DNA of 64,000 nt from JAMXLO01 sp037201625 (GTDB taxonomy: Bacteria; Pseudomonadota; Alphaproteobacteria; Acetobacterales; Acetobacteraceae): positions 2,108,001 through 2,172,000 of the forward strand of contig JBBCGR010000003.1 of NCBI GenBank assembly GCA_037201625.1, in the 5' to 3' direction. Below, piece by piece: positions 1 to 8,373 of the stretch (position 1 is its first letter; every line of letters begins with the position of its first letter). The position numbers and the translations under genes are program-made. Below the pieces are notes generated by a model. That model saw nothing but the letters and a program-made list of their open reading frames with translations. It had not been told where the DNA came from and did not search any database.

Positions 1-662
1 ACGACGGGGAAGGGTGCGCCCGCCCGCAGTTCGGTGATGACGGTCTCGGCGAAACGCTGTGCATCGGCGGTAGCGGCAGGATCGTTGACCGGAATGAAGA
101 TTTCGCCGATGCGGTATTCCGGCTTGCCCACGAGCCCCGACTGCAGGCGCTGCTGCTCGGCCACTTCCGCGTCGCTGACCTTGAGCTGGTCGCCGAGTTG
201 CTCGCGCAGGACCTGCGTCCAGCCAAGCTGGGTGCGCAACTGGTCGATCAGGGTGCGATAGCCGGCGCCGCCCGCCGCCAGCCTGGCGCGCAGCGCGCCC
301 GACGGCAGGTTGTTGCGCGATTCGATATCGTGGATCGCATCGGCGATCGCCTTGTCGGGGATGACGATATGGCGGCGCTGCACTTCCTGCATGCGCAGCT
401 TCTCGTCGATGAGCTGGCGGGTGATCTGCTGCTTGAGCCGGTCCAGCACTTCCTGCGTCATCGGCAGGCCTGTCGACAGCGCGAACAGCCGCGTCCGCGC
501 GTCCACATCGGCATTGCTGATCACTTCGCCGTTCACCACGGCCACGATCCGCATCGCCTGCGCGGCCGAGGCCGGCGGCGGAGGGGCGGCGACCGCGAGC
601 GCCGCGATCGGTTGCGCGAGCAGCAGCGCAAGCGCGCAGCAAACGGAGTGTGTGGTAGCCAT
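1..662 (-). CDS. surA: SurA-type periplasmic peptidyl-prolyl isomerase chaperone (3' end beyond window)
   Basis: Only the first ~220 codons are inside the window; the gene runs off the left edge. The protein opens with a signal peptide (Leu/Ala-rich core, residues ~8-22). An N-terminal SurA domain follows: IVAVVNGEVISNADVDAR near residue 40, then a long helical stretch containing RQLIDEKLRMQEVQRR. In this family the chaperone holds unfolded outer-membrane proteins in the periplasm; the parvulin domains would lie mostly outside the window. A GAGG motif sits just upstream of the ATG. It follows lptD on the same strand with an ~80-bp gap, a common alphaproteobacterial order (lptF-lptG-lptD-surA), which ties it to assembly of LptD and other barrels. 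Confidence 0.9.
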   Translation of the reverse strand, partial: MATTHSVCCALALLLAQPIAALAVAAPPPPASAAQAMRIVAVVNGEVISNADVDARTRLFALSTGLPMTQEVLDRLKQQITRQLIDEKLRMQEVQRRHIVIPDKAIADAIHDIESRNNLPSGALRARLAAGGAGYRTLIDQLRTQLGWTQVLREQLGDQLKVSDAEVAEQQRLQSGLVGKPEYRIGEIFIPVNDPAATADAQRFAETVITELRAGAPFPV

Positions 663-744
663 GGACCTCGCTATCTCCCGGTAGGCTATTTGCAGGCGGG
701 GTGTTTGCAGACGAGCATTTGCAGGTGGAGCAATCTCCCGCTGG

Positions 745-2973
745 TCAGAGCGCCTTGAAACCGAACTGCCCGACCGTCTTGAACGTCATCTGCACCAGCA
801 CCGTCGTTGCGCCATTATCCCCGTTGAAGCTGGTATAACGCTTGGAGAAGCGGAAATCCAAGATATAGCACTCATCTTCGTAGGCGGCATCGGCGCCCAC
901 GGCGACCATCTCCCGCAACTGGATGTCGCGCCTGGCGTAGCCGCTGATCCGGTACTTGCCCCAGTTCGATGACACGCCGACCGTGACCTCATTGCGGGGA
1001 GTGAAGAATGACGAGTTCGGCGGCGGCGGCAGCGGCTGGTCGAACAGCGTGTACGGGTTGTAGGTGCTGTAGAAATACCCGGCGCTGACGGCGAACTTGG
1101 CGACGCCCACAGTGGCCTGCGCGTCCGCCATCCTGGTCGCCAGGTCCCGGTGGTCGAGGCGCGTGCGGTAGGTCAGGTTGAGCCAGGTGGTCGGCGCCAG
1201 CGAGGCGCGGGCGACCACATCGGACACCTGGTCGTGCAGGCCGGTCTCCACCGGGAACAGATTGTCCTTCGTGGTGCGATAGGACTGGCCGATCAGGCCG
1301 TCGAAGGTGGTGCCGCCGAGATACCAGGCGCCGTGCAGCGCGACGTTGGCGCGCACGCCGCCCTCCAGCCGGTCGATCCCGGGGAAGCGGTTGAACGAGA
1401 ACAGGTTCGCGTCGGTGAACTCCAGATCCAGGCTGTCCTCGTTGGGAAAGCGGTTGATCTGGCTGTTGCCGGTCTGCGGCGCCACGATGAGCTGGGCGAT
1501 CGGTTCGATAAGCTGGGTGCCCCAGGCACCGGAATCGCGCATGAACGGCCAGCGGGCCTCCAGCGCCGCCTGCGGCTGGGCACGCGCCGAGTTGATCTGG
1601 GCCTGCGGGGCAAAGTTCGGCTGCTGGTCGAAGGCGGTGGCGTTGTAGGCGGCGACGTCGCTGTGCAGCGTGACCTTCCACAGATCGCCCAACTTGCCGA
1701 CGAACGGCCGCGTCCAGTTGGTGGTGAGTGCCAGGCGCCGCGTGTTGGTGCCGACCGTGCGCAGCACGTTGAACGCGCTCATGTCGAGGCTGAAGCGGCC
1801 GCCCCACGAGTCGGGCTGGCCGAAATAGCTGTACTCGTAGCGCGGCAGGACCAGCGGCAGCTTGCTGCCGACGATCGTCTCGTTCAGGCCCTGATAGAAC
1901 CGCACGTCGAACCGCGAATAGGCGCCCTGGCCGAAGCCTTCGGCATAGACCTGGCTCGCCAGCAGGTTCGGATCGCTGCCGAGACGACCGCCGAGGCGGA
2001 AGTCGCGGACGTAGTCGGCGGAGGAGGCGCGGGCAATGTTGAAGCCCCAGCGCCAGGTGTCGTTCAGGCTGAACTGGCCCTGAGCGTACAGCGTCGCCTG
2101 CACCGAGTTGTCGAGATAGCCGACCGAGCCGTCGAGCAGCAGCGAGCCGGTGTTGAACCGCCGCCGGTACTCGACGTCGAGCTGCGGTCCCGCGCGGCTG
2201 GTCACCATCGGCGTGAACGTGGCGTCCGACTGGTCGTCGATCACCCAGTAGTAGGGCTGTGCGAAATAGGCCCCGACATGCGAGGAGCCGCCGAACGACG
2301 GGATCAGCAGGCCGCTGGCGCGCTTCACCGACGGGTCGGCATGCCAGAAATACGGGAAGTAGCCGATCGGGATGCCGTACATCTCCATCACGGCATCCTG
2401 GTACTCGATCTTCTTGTGCTCGAGGTCCTGCACCGCCGACAGCGCGCGGATCTGCCACAGCGGCGCCCTGGTCGGATCCTCCGCGCAGAGGTTGCAGGTG
2501 GAATACACGACGCGCGACAATTCGTTGATCTGGCCGTCGGTGCGCCGCGCGCCGTTCGCGGCCAGCCGGCCGTTCTCGGCCAGGATCGCACGCATGTCGC
2601 GCAGCACGCCGTTCTTCATGTCCTGCGTCAGTTCGGCATAGTCCGCGAACAGCACCTGGCCATCGGCCTCCAGCAGCGCCACGTTGCCGCGCGCCGCGGC
2701 GACGCCGGTGTTGCGGTCGAAGGTGATGCGGTCGGCGCGCAGCACATGGTCGCCCTGCCAGGCCTCGACGTTCCCGTCCGCGATCACCAGCGCGTTCTCG
2801 CGGTCATAGGTCACCGCATCGGCGGTGAACGTCACCGGCTGGTCCCGCGGTCCCTGCTGTTGCGATCCGGTGGCCGCCAGCGAACCAAGCTGCGCGCGCG
2901 CCGCAGCGGTCACCGCCACCAGCAGCAGCAGGGCGAACAGGAAAATCGCAGGCAGGCGGGCTCGCGCCATCAT
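745..2973 (-). CDS. lptD: LPS-assembly outer-membrane protein LptD
   Basis: LptD is the outer-membrane barrel that places lipopolysaccharide on the cell surface together with LptE. The 742-residue product has a signal peptide (residues ~1-28), an OstA/LptA-like jellyroll (~45-150) and a long beta-barrel region. Two cysteines (C160, C163, in a CNLC motif) and one near the C-terminus (~C702) could form the disulfides between domains. The E. coli protein has a C-terminal CC pair, but only one cysteine is seen here. The chosen ATG overlaps the lptG stop (TGATG). An in-frame start 22 codons upstream would lie inside lptG and precede the signal peptide, so it is unlikely. Confidence 0.95.
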   Translation of the reverse strand: MMARARLPAIFLFALLLLVAVTAAARAQLGSLAATGSQQQGPRDQPVTFTADAVTYDRENALVIADGNVEAWQGDHVLRADRITFDRNTGVAAARGNVALLEADGQVLFADYAELTQDMKNGVLRDMRAILAENGRLAANGARRTDGQINELSRVVYSTCNLCAEDPTRAPLWQIRALSAVQDLEHKKIEYQDAVMEMYGIPIGYFPYFWHADPSVKRASGLLIPSFGGSSHVGAYFAQPYYWVIDDQSDATFTPMVTSRAGPQLDVEYRRRFNTGSLLLDGSVGYLDNSVQATLYAQGQFSLNDTWRWGFNIARASSADYVRDFRLGGRLGSDPNLLASQVYAEGFGQGAYSRFDVRFYQGLNETIVGSKLPLVLPRYEYSYFGQPDSWGGRFSLDMSAFNVLRTVGTNTRRLALTTNWTRPFVGKLGDLWKVTLHSDVAAYNATAFDQQPNFAPQAQINSARAQPQAALEARWPFMRDSGAWGTQLIEPIAQLIVAPQTGNSQINRFPNEDSLDLEFTDANLFSFNRFPGIDRLEGGVRANVALHGAWYLGGTTFDGLIGQSYRTTKDNLFPVETGLHDQVSDVVARASLAPTTWLNLTYRTRLDHRDLATRMADAQATVGVAKFAVSAGYFYSTYNPYTLFDQPLPPPPNSSFFTPRNEVTVGVSSNWGKYRISGYARRDIQLREMVAVGADAAYEDECYILDFRFSKRYTSFNGDNGATTVLVQMTFKTVGQFGFKAL

Positions 2974-4085
2974 CAGCCGTCTTCCGTGTGCAGCAGCAAC
3001 GCGACAGCCAGCATCATGCCCGATACCGCGGGCGCCCACGCGGCGAGCGCCACCGGCAGCGCACCGGTCTGGCCGAATTCTTCGGCGATCTTGGAGACCA
3101 GGAACAGCGCGAACCCGGTCGCCACGCCGCTCGCGATCATCTGCGCCACGCCGCCGCGCCGCGCCGGGCGCATCGAGAATCCGGCGGCGACCAGGCCCAT
3201 CGTGGCGGCGAACAGCGGCAGCGCGAGCAGCGCCTGGAAATGCAGGCGATGGCGGATCGAGGAGAAGCCGGAACGATCCAGCAAGGCGATGAAATCCGGC
3301 AGCGTCCAGAACGACAGCGTATCGGGTGAGGCAAAGCTCTCCTGCACGCGCGCCACTGTCAGATCGGTGGGAAGGATGACGGTATCGGGCGGCTCCGGCA
3401 TCTGGTCGGGCCGGATGGCACGCGCGTTCTGCAGCCGCCAGGAGCCTTCGGTGAGGGTGGCGCGACCAGCCTCGATCCGCGTGAGCAGCCGGTCGCGCTC
3501 ATCGAGGCGGAACACGCTGACCTGCGAGGCGGTCAGCCGCTCGCCGTGCAACTCGACGCCGTTGGCGTGCAGGATCGCGACGCCCTGCGGCGTCAGCCCG
3601 CGGTCCGACTGGCGCAGCCAGAGCTGGCCGCCATTCAGCGCCAGCGGGCCACCGCCGGATTTCAGGTACGCATTGTCCAGCGCCTCGGCGCGGCCGAACA
3701 TCACCGAGGACAGCGGGCTGATCGCCGTGGTCGCGATGGCACCGAACAGCAGCGCGCAGAACGTCGGCGCGGCGAGGAATTCCCACGCCGAGACGCCGGC
3801 CGCGCGCGCCACGACAAGCTCCGATGACCGCGTGAGCCGCCAGAAGCACAGCATGCCGCCGAGCAGCACGGCGAACGGCAGCACCTGCATCGAGACATAG
3901 GGCAGGCGCAATGCGGCGATCTCGGCCACCAGCGTGAAGTTTGCCTCTTGCTTCGACACCGATCGCCGCAGCAGCTCGATGAAATCGAACAGCGCGACCA
4001 GGCCCGACAGCGCCAGCAGCATGCCGATCACCGAGCCCGCGAACTGCCGGGCGATATAGAGCGACAGCGTGATGGGCGGCGTCAT
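2973..4085 (-). CDS. lptG: LPS export ABC transporter permease LptG
   Basis: An inner-membrane permease of the LptB2FG complex, which extracts LPS from the inner membrane. The 370 residues show the YjgP/YjgQ pattern: an N-terminal amphipathic stretch, membrane segments near residues ~14-36 and ~60-85, a periplasmic beta-jellyroll in the middle, and three C-terminal membrane segments. The coupling segment contains SELVVARAAGVS. The gene lies 4 bp after lptF and overlaps the lptD start by one base, indicating a co-transcribed, translationally coupled unit. The paralogue next door is assigned LptF because it comes first in the usual lptF-lptG order; the two are similar, so the assignment rests partly on order. 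Confidence 0.93.
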   Translation of the reverse strand: MTPPITLSLYIARQFAGSVIGMLLALSGLVALFDFIELLRRSVSKQEANFTLVAEIAALRLPYVSMQVLPFAVLLGGMLCFWRLTRSSELVVARAAGVSAWEFLAAPTFCALLFGAIATTAISPLSSVMFGRAEALDNAYLKSGGGPLALNGGQLWLRQSDRGLTPQGVAILHANGVELHGERLTASQVSVFRLDERDRLLTRIEAGRATLTEGSWRLQNARAIRPDQMPEPPDTVILPTDLTVARVQESFASPDTLSFWTLPDFIALLDRSGFSSIRHRLHFQALLALPLFAATMGLVAAGFSMRPARRGGVAQMIASGVATGFALFLVSKIAEEFGQTGALPVALAAWAPAVSGMMLAVALLLHTEDG

Positions 4086-4089
4086 CCGC

Positions 4090-5217
4090 TCAGGTCGCCT
4101 CGAGGGAATAGCGGCGGATCGGCAGCCAATTCGGACCGAACAGCAGCCAGGCCGCGATCAGGCCCGGTGCCACGGCATGCAGCCACAGCGCAGGGATCAG
4201 CGCATTGTCGCGCGCGGCCAGGTTGCCGATCGCGAGACCCGAGGCGAGCAGCACCACCATCACCGCCACCGCCACCAGGGGCCGGACGAAACTGCCATGG
4301 CGCCGGAACGTTCCGCTCAACACGGCGATCAGCGCGACCAGCGTGTAGGAGATCGCGGTGAGCGGTGTCGACAGGCGCTTGTGGCCTTCCGCGATCCATT
4401 TCGGGATGTCGCGATCGTTGCTCGGATGCGGGTCGAGCAGTTCACCCAATGACACCTCGGACATGTCGCGCAACCGCTCGTTCACGCTGCCCTTGTTGTC
4501 GGCGAGATCGATCTCGTTCTCGCGGAACGTCAGCACGTTGAGCCGCCCGGTGCGATGATCGATCTCCTGGCGGCTGCCGTTCACCAGCAGCACGCGCGGT
4601 CCGCTGACACCTTCCGCCAGCCGCCCGCTCTCCGCCAGGATCGTTGCGTGTGCGGTCTTGTCGCGCGCGTCGTCCACCAGGATGCCGCGCAGCGTGCCGT
4701 CCGGATCGCGCGAGCGCACATACACGGTCAGGTCGTCCGAGACATGCGTGAACACGCCTTCCTGCAACAGGAAGGCCGCCATGCGGTTGCGAATCTCCCA
4801 TTGGAACTGGCGGAACGACGCGAGACTGGCCGGCACGATCCACAAGGTGAGCGCGTAACCCGTCACCACCGCGAGCGTCGCCACCATCATCGCCGGACGC
4901 GACAGCGCGAACGGGGAAAGCCCGGCCGCGCGCATGACCGTGATCTCACGGTCGCCGGCCAGGCGCTGGTAGACGAACTGCACCACCACGAATGTGGTGA
5001 TCGGCAGAATCACCGCGACGAAACTCGGCACCAAGAGGCCGGTCAGCTCGATGAACACCACCAGCGACAGGCCATGGTTGACCACCAGCTCGACGAATCG
5101 CAGCGACTGGATGACCCAGACCAGGGCCGTCAATCCGCCGGTCACGGCGACCAGCGCGAAGGCGAGCTGCCGGAAGATGTAGCGGTCGACCCGCGTGATC
5201 AGCCTGCCGGAGCGCAT
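4090..5217 (-). CDS. lptF: LPS export ABC transporter permease LptF
   Basis: The partner permease to LptG in the LptB2FGC inner-membrane complex. It has 375 residues with the YjgP/YjgQ architecture. The protein starts with RVDRYIFRQLAFA, and membrane helices cover roughly residues 18-37, 55-80, 100-120 and three more after residue 290. The cytosolic coupling helix contains DREITVMRAAGLSPFAL. The large periplasmic insertion (~130-290) is the jellyroll that receives LPS. It is the first gene of the minus-strand run lptF-lptG-lptD-surA. An AGGAAGGGG purine stretch sits ~11 bp before the ATG. The 166 bp upstream (5218-5383) holds no gene and no clear promoter or terminator. Confidence 0.93.
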   Translation of the reverse strand: MRSGRLITRVDRYIFRQLAFALVAVTGGLTALVWVIQSLRFVELVVNHGLSLVVFIELTGLLVPSFVAVILPITTFVVVQFVYQRLAGDREITVMRAAGLSPFALSRPAMMVATLAVVTGYALTLWIVPASLASFRQFQWEIRNRMAAFLLQEGVFTHVSDDLTVYVRSRDPDGTLRGILVDDARDKTAHATILAESGRLAEGVSGPRVLLVNGSRQEIDHRTGRLNVLTFRENEIDLADNKGSVNERLRDMSEVSLGELLDPHPSNDRDIPKWIAEGHKRLSTPLTAISYTLVALIAVLSGTFRRHGSFVRPLVAVAVMVVLLASGLAIGNLAARDNALIPALWLHAVAPGLIAAWLLFGPNWLPIRRYSLEAT

Positions 5218-5383
5218 CGCGCGAAACGGTCCCCTTCCTGACGGCCTGAGCGTTGTGCTTCAGCGGGCGCGTCGATGCAAGCCGCAGCGGCGATCACGCG
5301 CAGGACCAGAACGAGCCCCATAAAATCCGCAGCTCCGCGGCGCGAGAACGCCGGCCCTCCGGCTCACCTGCGGGCGCTGTCGG

Positions 5384-6487
5384 TCACATATCGGCGCCGC
5401 CGGTGCGGGTCGCGGCGGCGGCCAGGCGCAACACTCCGGGCCACGCGGCGCATGCGGCCATCAGCCAGGGCTGGACGCGCGCATCGAGGCACAGCCGGTG
5501 CAGCATCGCGGCGACCCGCATCGGCGTCGCCACGCAGGCGGCCCGTTGCCGGTGGTAGTCCGGGCTGCCGGCACCCGCAAGCCACATGCGGGCGGCCGAC
5601 GACCCGCTGGCGAGCGCGAGGGCAACGCCGTCGCCGGCCAGCGACGGGATCACCGCCGCCTGGTCGCCGACACGGTACAACCCGGGCAGATCGCGCTCGC
5701 CGGCTGCGTGCACGAAGCCGTACGGCAGCCCGCTCACGGCGAGCGGGCGCGCCAGCATGGCATGGCCGCCGGACAGCCGCTGCGCCAGATGCGGACACCC
5801 GTCGGCCAGCGACTCGACGAGCCGGTTCCAATCCCCCGCCAGACCGCGGACAAGCGCGGACGGCAGCAGCATGCACAGCACCGCGCGGTCCGCCTCCACA
5901 AGCTGCAGCCCGGCATAGCCATCGGCGAACAGCGTGAGTTCGATGTGATCCCGCAGCAATTCGGTCTGCGCGGCCTCGAGCCGGTAATACATCTTCATTC
6001 CGACAAGCCCTGTGCCGCGTGAGGCGCGTTCCGCACCGGGCAGTTCGTGCTTGCCGGTCGCCAGCAGGACCGTATCGGTGACGATACGTCCGTGCATGCT
6101 GCAATCGAGCCTCAGGCCGCCCCGGTCCGGCGCGACGCTGCCGACCCGCTGCCCGCGCAGTACCGTCGCGCCCGCCGCCTGCGCGCGGCCCAGCAGCGCC
6201 TCGTCGAGCACGCGCCGCGACAGGCCGCACGCCGCGAACGGCAGGCGCGTCGCGACGATACGCCGCCGGTGGATCAGGCGAAGCCGGGTGATCGGCGCAG
6301 CCGGCGTGAGGTCGATGCCCAGGGCGGCGACCGCGGCGACCGCCCGTGCACTGAGGAAATCGCCGCACACCTTGTCGGCGGGTGCCGCATGGCGCTCGAT
6401 CAGCGTGACCTCGCGGCCGGCGCGCGCGAGTGCGATGGCGGCGGCGGCACCGGCCGGACCGCCGCCGATGATCACCGGGCCGGGCAT
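5384..6487 (-). CDS. FAD-dependent oxidoreductase of the geranylgeranyl-reductase/aromatic hydroxylase type
   Basis: A 367-residue flavoprotein. The N-terminus is a Rossmann FAD site (VIIGGGPAGAAAAIALARAG) and the PHBH/GGR-type DKVCGDFLS motif follows at ~residue 38. A second FAD motif (GVGDQAAVIPSLAGDGVALA-like, seen as RVGDQAAVIPSLAGDG) is near residue 275. Family members hydroxylate aromatic rings or reduce isoprenoid double bonds. The start overlaps the methyltransferase stop by 16 bp, so it is the third gene of the type III polyketide cassette. By analogy with the Streptomyces srsA-srsB-srsC phenolic-lipid operon, it may oxidise the aromatic polyketide (inference). Confidence 0.8.
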   Translation of the reverse strand: MPGPVIIGGGPAGAAAAIALARAGREVTLIERHAAPADKVCGDFLSARAVAAVAALGIDLTPAAPITRLRLIHRRRIVATRLPFAACGLSRRVLDEALLGRAQAAGATVLRGQRVGSVAPDRGGLRLDCSMHGRIVTDTVLLATGKHELPGAERASRGTGLVGMKMYYRLEAAQTELLRDHIELTLFADGYAGLQLVEADRAVLCMLLPSALVRGLAGDWNRLVESLADGCPHLAQRLSGGHAMLARPLAVSGLPYGFVHAAGERDLPGLYRVGDQAAVIPSLAGDGVALALASGSSAARMWLAGAGSPDYHRQRAACVATPMRVAAMLHRLCLDARVQPWLMAACAAWPGVLRLAAAATRTGGADM

Positions 6488-7173
6488 CGCCGTGCCACGC
6501 ACAGGCGGAACGGCATGTGCCAGGTGATCGTCACATCGCCATCCGCCAGCCCCGCCTCGCGCACCAGCCGGCGCCATTCGGCCGCGACGAAGCCGCGGGC
6601 GATCGAGATGCGGCCATCGCTCAGCACGAAACGATGCCAGCGCGCGGCCCAGGCGAGCAGGCCGAAACCGTAGTAGGGGAACCAGTGTCGGTGCAGGTCG
6701 CCGATGAACCAGCCGCGTCGCGCGTGCACCTCCATCCAGCGGATGAACGCGACGATCTGCGCGTCGGTCAGATGATGGGTGAACTGCGAACTGATGATGA
6801 AATCGAAGCGCTCCGCGGCGTCGATCGCGAACACGTCGCCGGTGCGCAGGCCGATGCCGGCAGGGCTCGCCTCGCGCGCGGCGCGCGTCGCCCATGGATT
6901 GAGGTCGATGCCCTCGAGCCGTGCCGCGATGCCGGCGCGTCCCGCCCAGCGATCGATGCGCCGCAGCGCGTCGCCGTGGCCGCAGGCGACGTCGAGCAGC
7001 GAGAACGCCGGCATTCCCCGGGTCTCGCGCGCCAGCCAGGCGAGCATCGGCCGGTGCGTCCATGTGACCGTATTGACGTGCGACAGGTCGCGCAGGCAGC
7101 GGCGATAATCCTCGTAGCCGGTGCAGTCGGTATCCATCCGTTCCGCTGCGGAACTGCGCAGCGCCAGACTCAT
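6472..7173 (-). CDS. Class I SAM-dependent methyltransferase in polyketide cassette
   Basis: A 233-residue protein with a class I SAM-binding fold. Motif I is FSLLDVACGHGDALRR (~residues 57-72), motif II is LEGIDLNPWATR (~86-97), and an acidic GDVFAI follows. The substrate is unknown. The ATG overlaps the stop of the polyketide synthase gene in an ATGA arrangement, so translation is coupled, and the 3' end overlaps the flavoprotein gene by 16 bp. The context suggests O- or C-methylation of the polyketide product (inference). A start at codon 13 (MDTDCTGYED) is possible, but the coupled ATG is preferred. Confidence 0.8.
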   Translation of the reverse strand: MSLALRSSAAERMDTDCTGYEDYRRCLRDLSHVNTVTWTHRPMLAWLARETRGMPAFSLLDVACGHGDALRRIDRWAGRAGIAARLEGIDLNPWATRAAREASPAGIGLRTGDVFAIDAAERFDFIISSQFTHHLTDAQIVAFIRWMEVHARRGWFIGDLHRHWFPYYGFGLLAWAARWHRFVLSDGRISIARGFVAAEWRRLVREAGLADGDVTITWHMPFRLCVARRCPAR

Positions 7174-8237
7174 GGCCGGTGGAACGCGAAGGTCTCGACG
7201 GTGAGCCCGGGACCGAAGGCAACCGCCAACCCGTCGCCGGTGGCCGGGGAGGCGCGCAGGATGCGCTCCAGCACGAAGACCAGCGTCGCCGACGACATGT
7301 TGCCGAAGTCGCGCAGTACATCACGCGAAAATCGCAACGCCTCGGGGTTTAGAGCGAGCCCGTGCTGCACGGCGTCCAGGATGGAGCGTCCGCCGGCATG
7401 CACCGCCCAGAGCGGAATGTCGCCCGCCTGCCGTCCGCCAAGGAGGCTTGCGCCGTGCTCACGCAGCCAGCGCCGGATGCGGCCGGGCACCTGGCCGGAC
7501 AGGTGCATCTCGAACCCCTGGTCGCCGATATGCCAGGTGATCAGTTCGGCGCTGCGCGGAATGACCGCGGCATGGAAATGATCGAGTGCCAGTCCCACGG
7601 GTTCCGCTGACACCAGGCACGCGCCGCAGCCGTCGCCGAACAGCAGGAAGCTCAGCATCTTCTCGAGCTCCCACTGTTCCTGCAGATGCAGGCTGGAGAG
7701 TTCCAGATTGATCACCAGCACGCGGGCGTCCGGCTCGGACCGCACGATGTGGCGCGCAAGCTTCAGCGCATTGACCGCCGCGAAGCAGCCCATGAAGCCG
7801 ACGATCGTGCGCTCCACCGATGTCGGCAGGCCGGCATCGTGCATGATGTCGAAGTCGAGCCCCGGCGCGGTGAACCCGGTGCAGCTTGCGACGATCAGGT
7901 GGGTGATCGACCCGCGCTCGCCATCGATGCCGAGGGCAGCGATCGCGGCGCGTGCCAGCGAAAGCGCGGTGTCGCGGTACAGCGCCATCCGCGCACCGGT
8001 CGAGGGGAAGGCGCGGCGCACATAGAACCCGTCGCTGTCGAGAACGTGATCGCGTGGCTTGGGGCCTGGCGCGAGGAACGAGAAGCGGTGCTGGATGTCC
8101 GCCAGGTCCGCCATGCGCGCGAACAATGCGCGCATCCGCTCATCGGCGAGGGCGGTACTCGCGAAGTCGACGAACTCGGCGTGGATGTCGTGCGGCGGCA
8201 CCGCGGTGCCGATCCGGTTCAGCCAGGCCCGGGTCAC
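7170..8237 (-). CDS. Type III polyketide synthase (chalcone/alkylresorcinol synthase family)
   Basis: A 355-residue thiolase-fold enzyme that condenses acyl-CoA starters with malonyl-CoA into small aromatic polyketides. The catalytic triad is visible: Cys151 in GFMGCFAAVNALKLA, His280 in WAVHAGGRSILD and Asn313 in FGNMSSATLVFVL. The usual HPGG around the His is HAGG here. The conserved TGFTAPGLDFD and C-terminal AVAFGPGLTVE are present. The start is set at GTG 8237 because GAAGGA lies ~6 bp upstream and the protein then begins TRAWLNRIGTAVP, where relatives begin; an ATG 18 codons further upstream lacks this. It is the first gene of a three-gene coupled operon with a methyltransferase and a flavoprotein. 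Confidence 0.92.
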   Translation of the reverse strand: MTRAWLNRIGTAVPPHDIHAEFVDFASTALADERMRALFARMADLADIQHRFSFLAPGPKPRDHVLDSDGFYVRRAFPSTGARMALYRDTALSLARAAIAALGIDGERGSITHLIVASCTGFTAPGLDFDIMHDAGLPTSVERTIVGFMGCFAAVNALKLARHIVRSEPDARVLVINLELSSLHLQEQWELEKMLSFLLFGDGCGACLVSAEPVGLALDHFHAAVIPRSAELITWHIGDQGFEMHLSGQVPGRIRRWLREHGASLLGGRQAGDIPLWAVHAGGRSILDAVQHGLALNPEALRFSRDVLRDFGNMSSATLVFVLERILRASPATGDGLAVAFGPGLTVETFAFHRP

Positions 8238-8373
8238 GATGGGTCCTTCACTGGTCGGCTGCGCACATGGGGACCGGACGCGGTTGTTCAATCAGCTTTT
8301 GACCTGAGGCAAGGACGCGCGCTGCCCCCGCCGTTCACCGGCATGGCGCGCGATGGCGGCACGAAGGTGCGCG

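Noticed and set aside
1150..3900. A 916-codon plus-strand open frame opposite lptD and lptG
   Set aside because: Shadow of two well-supported genes; composition is biased and no motif is seen.
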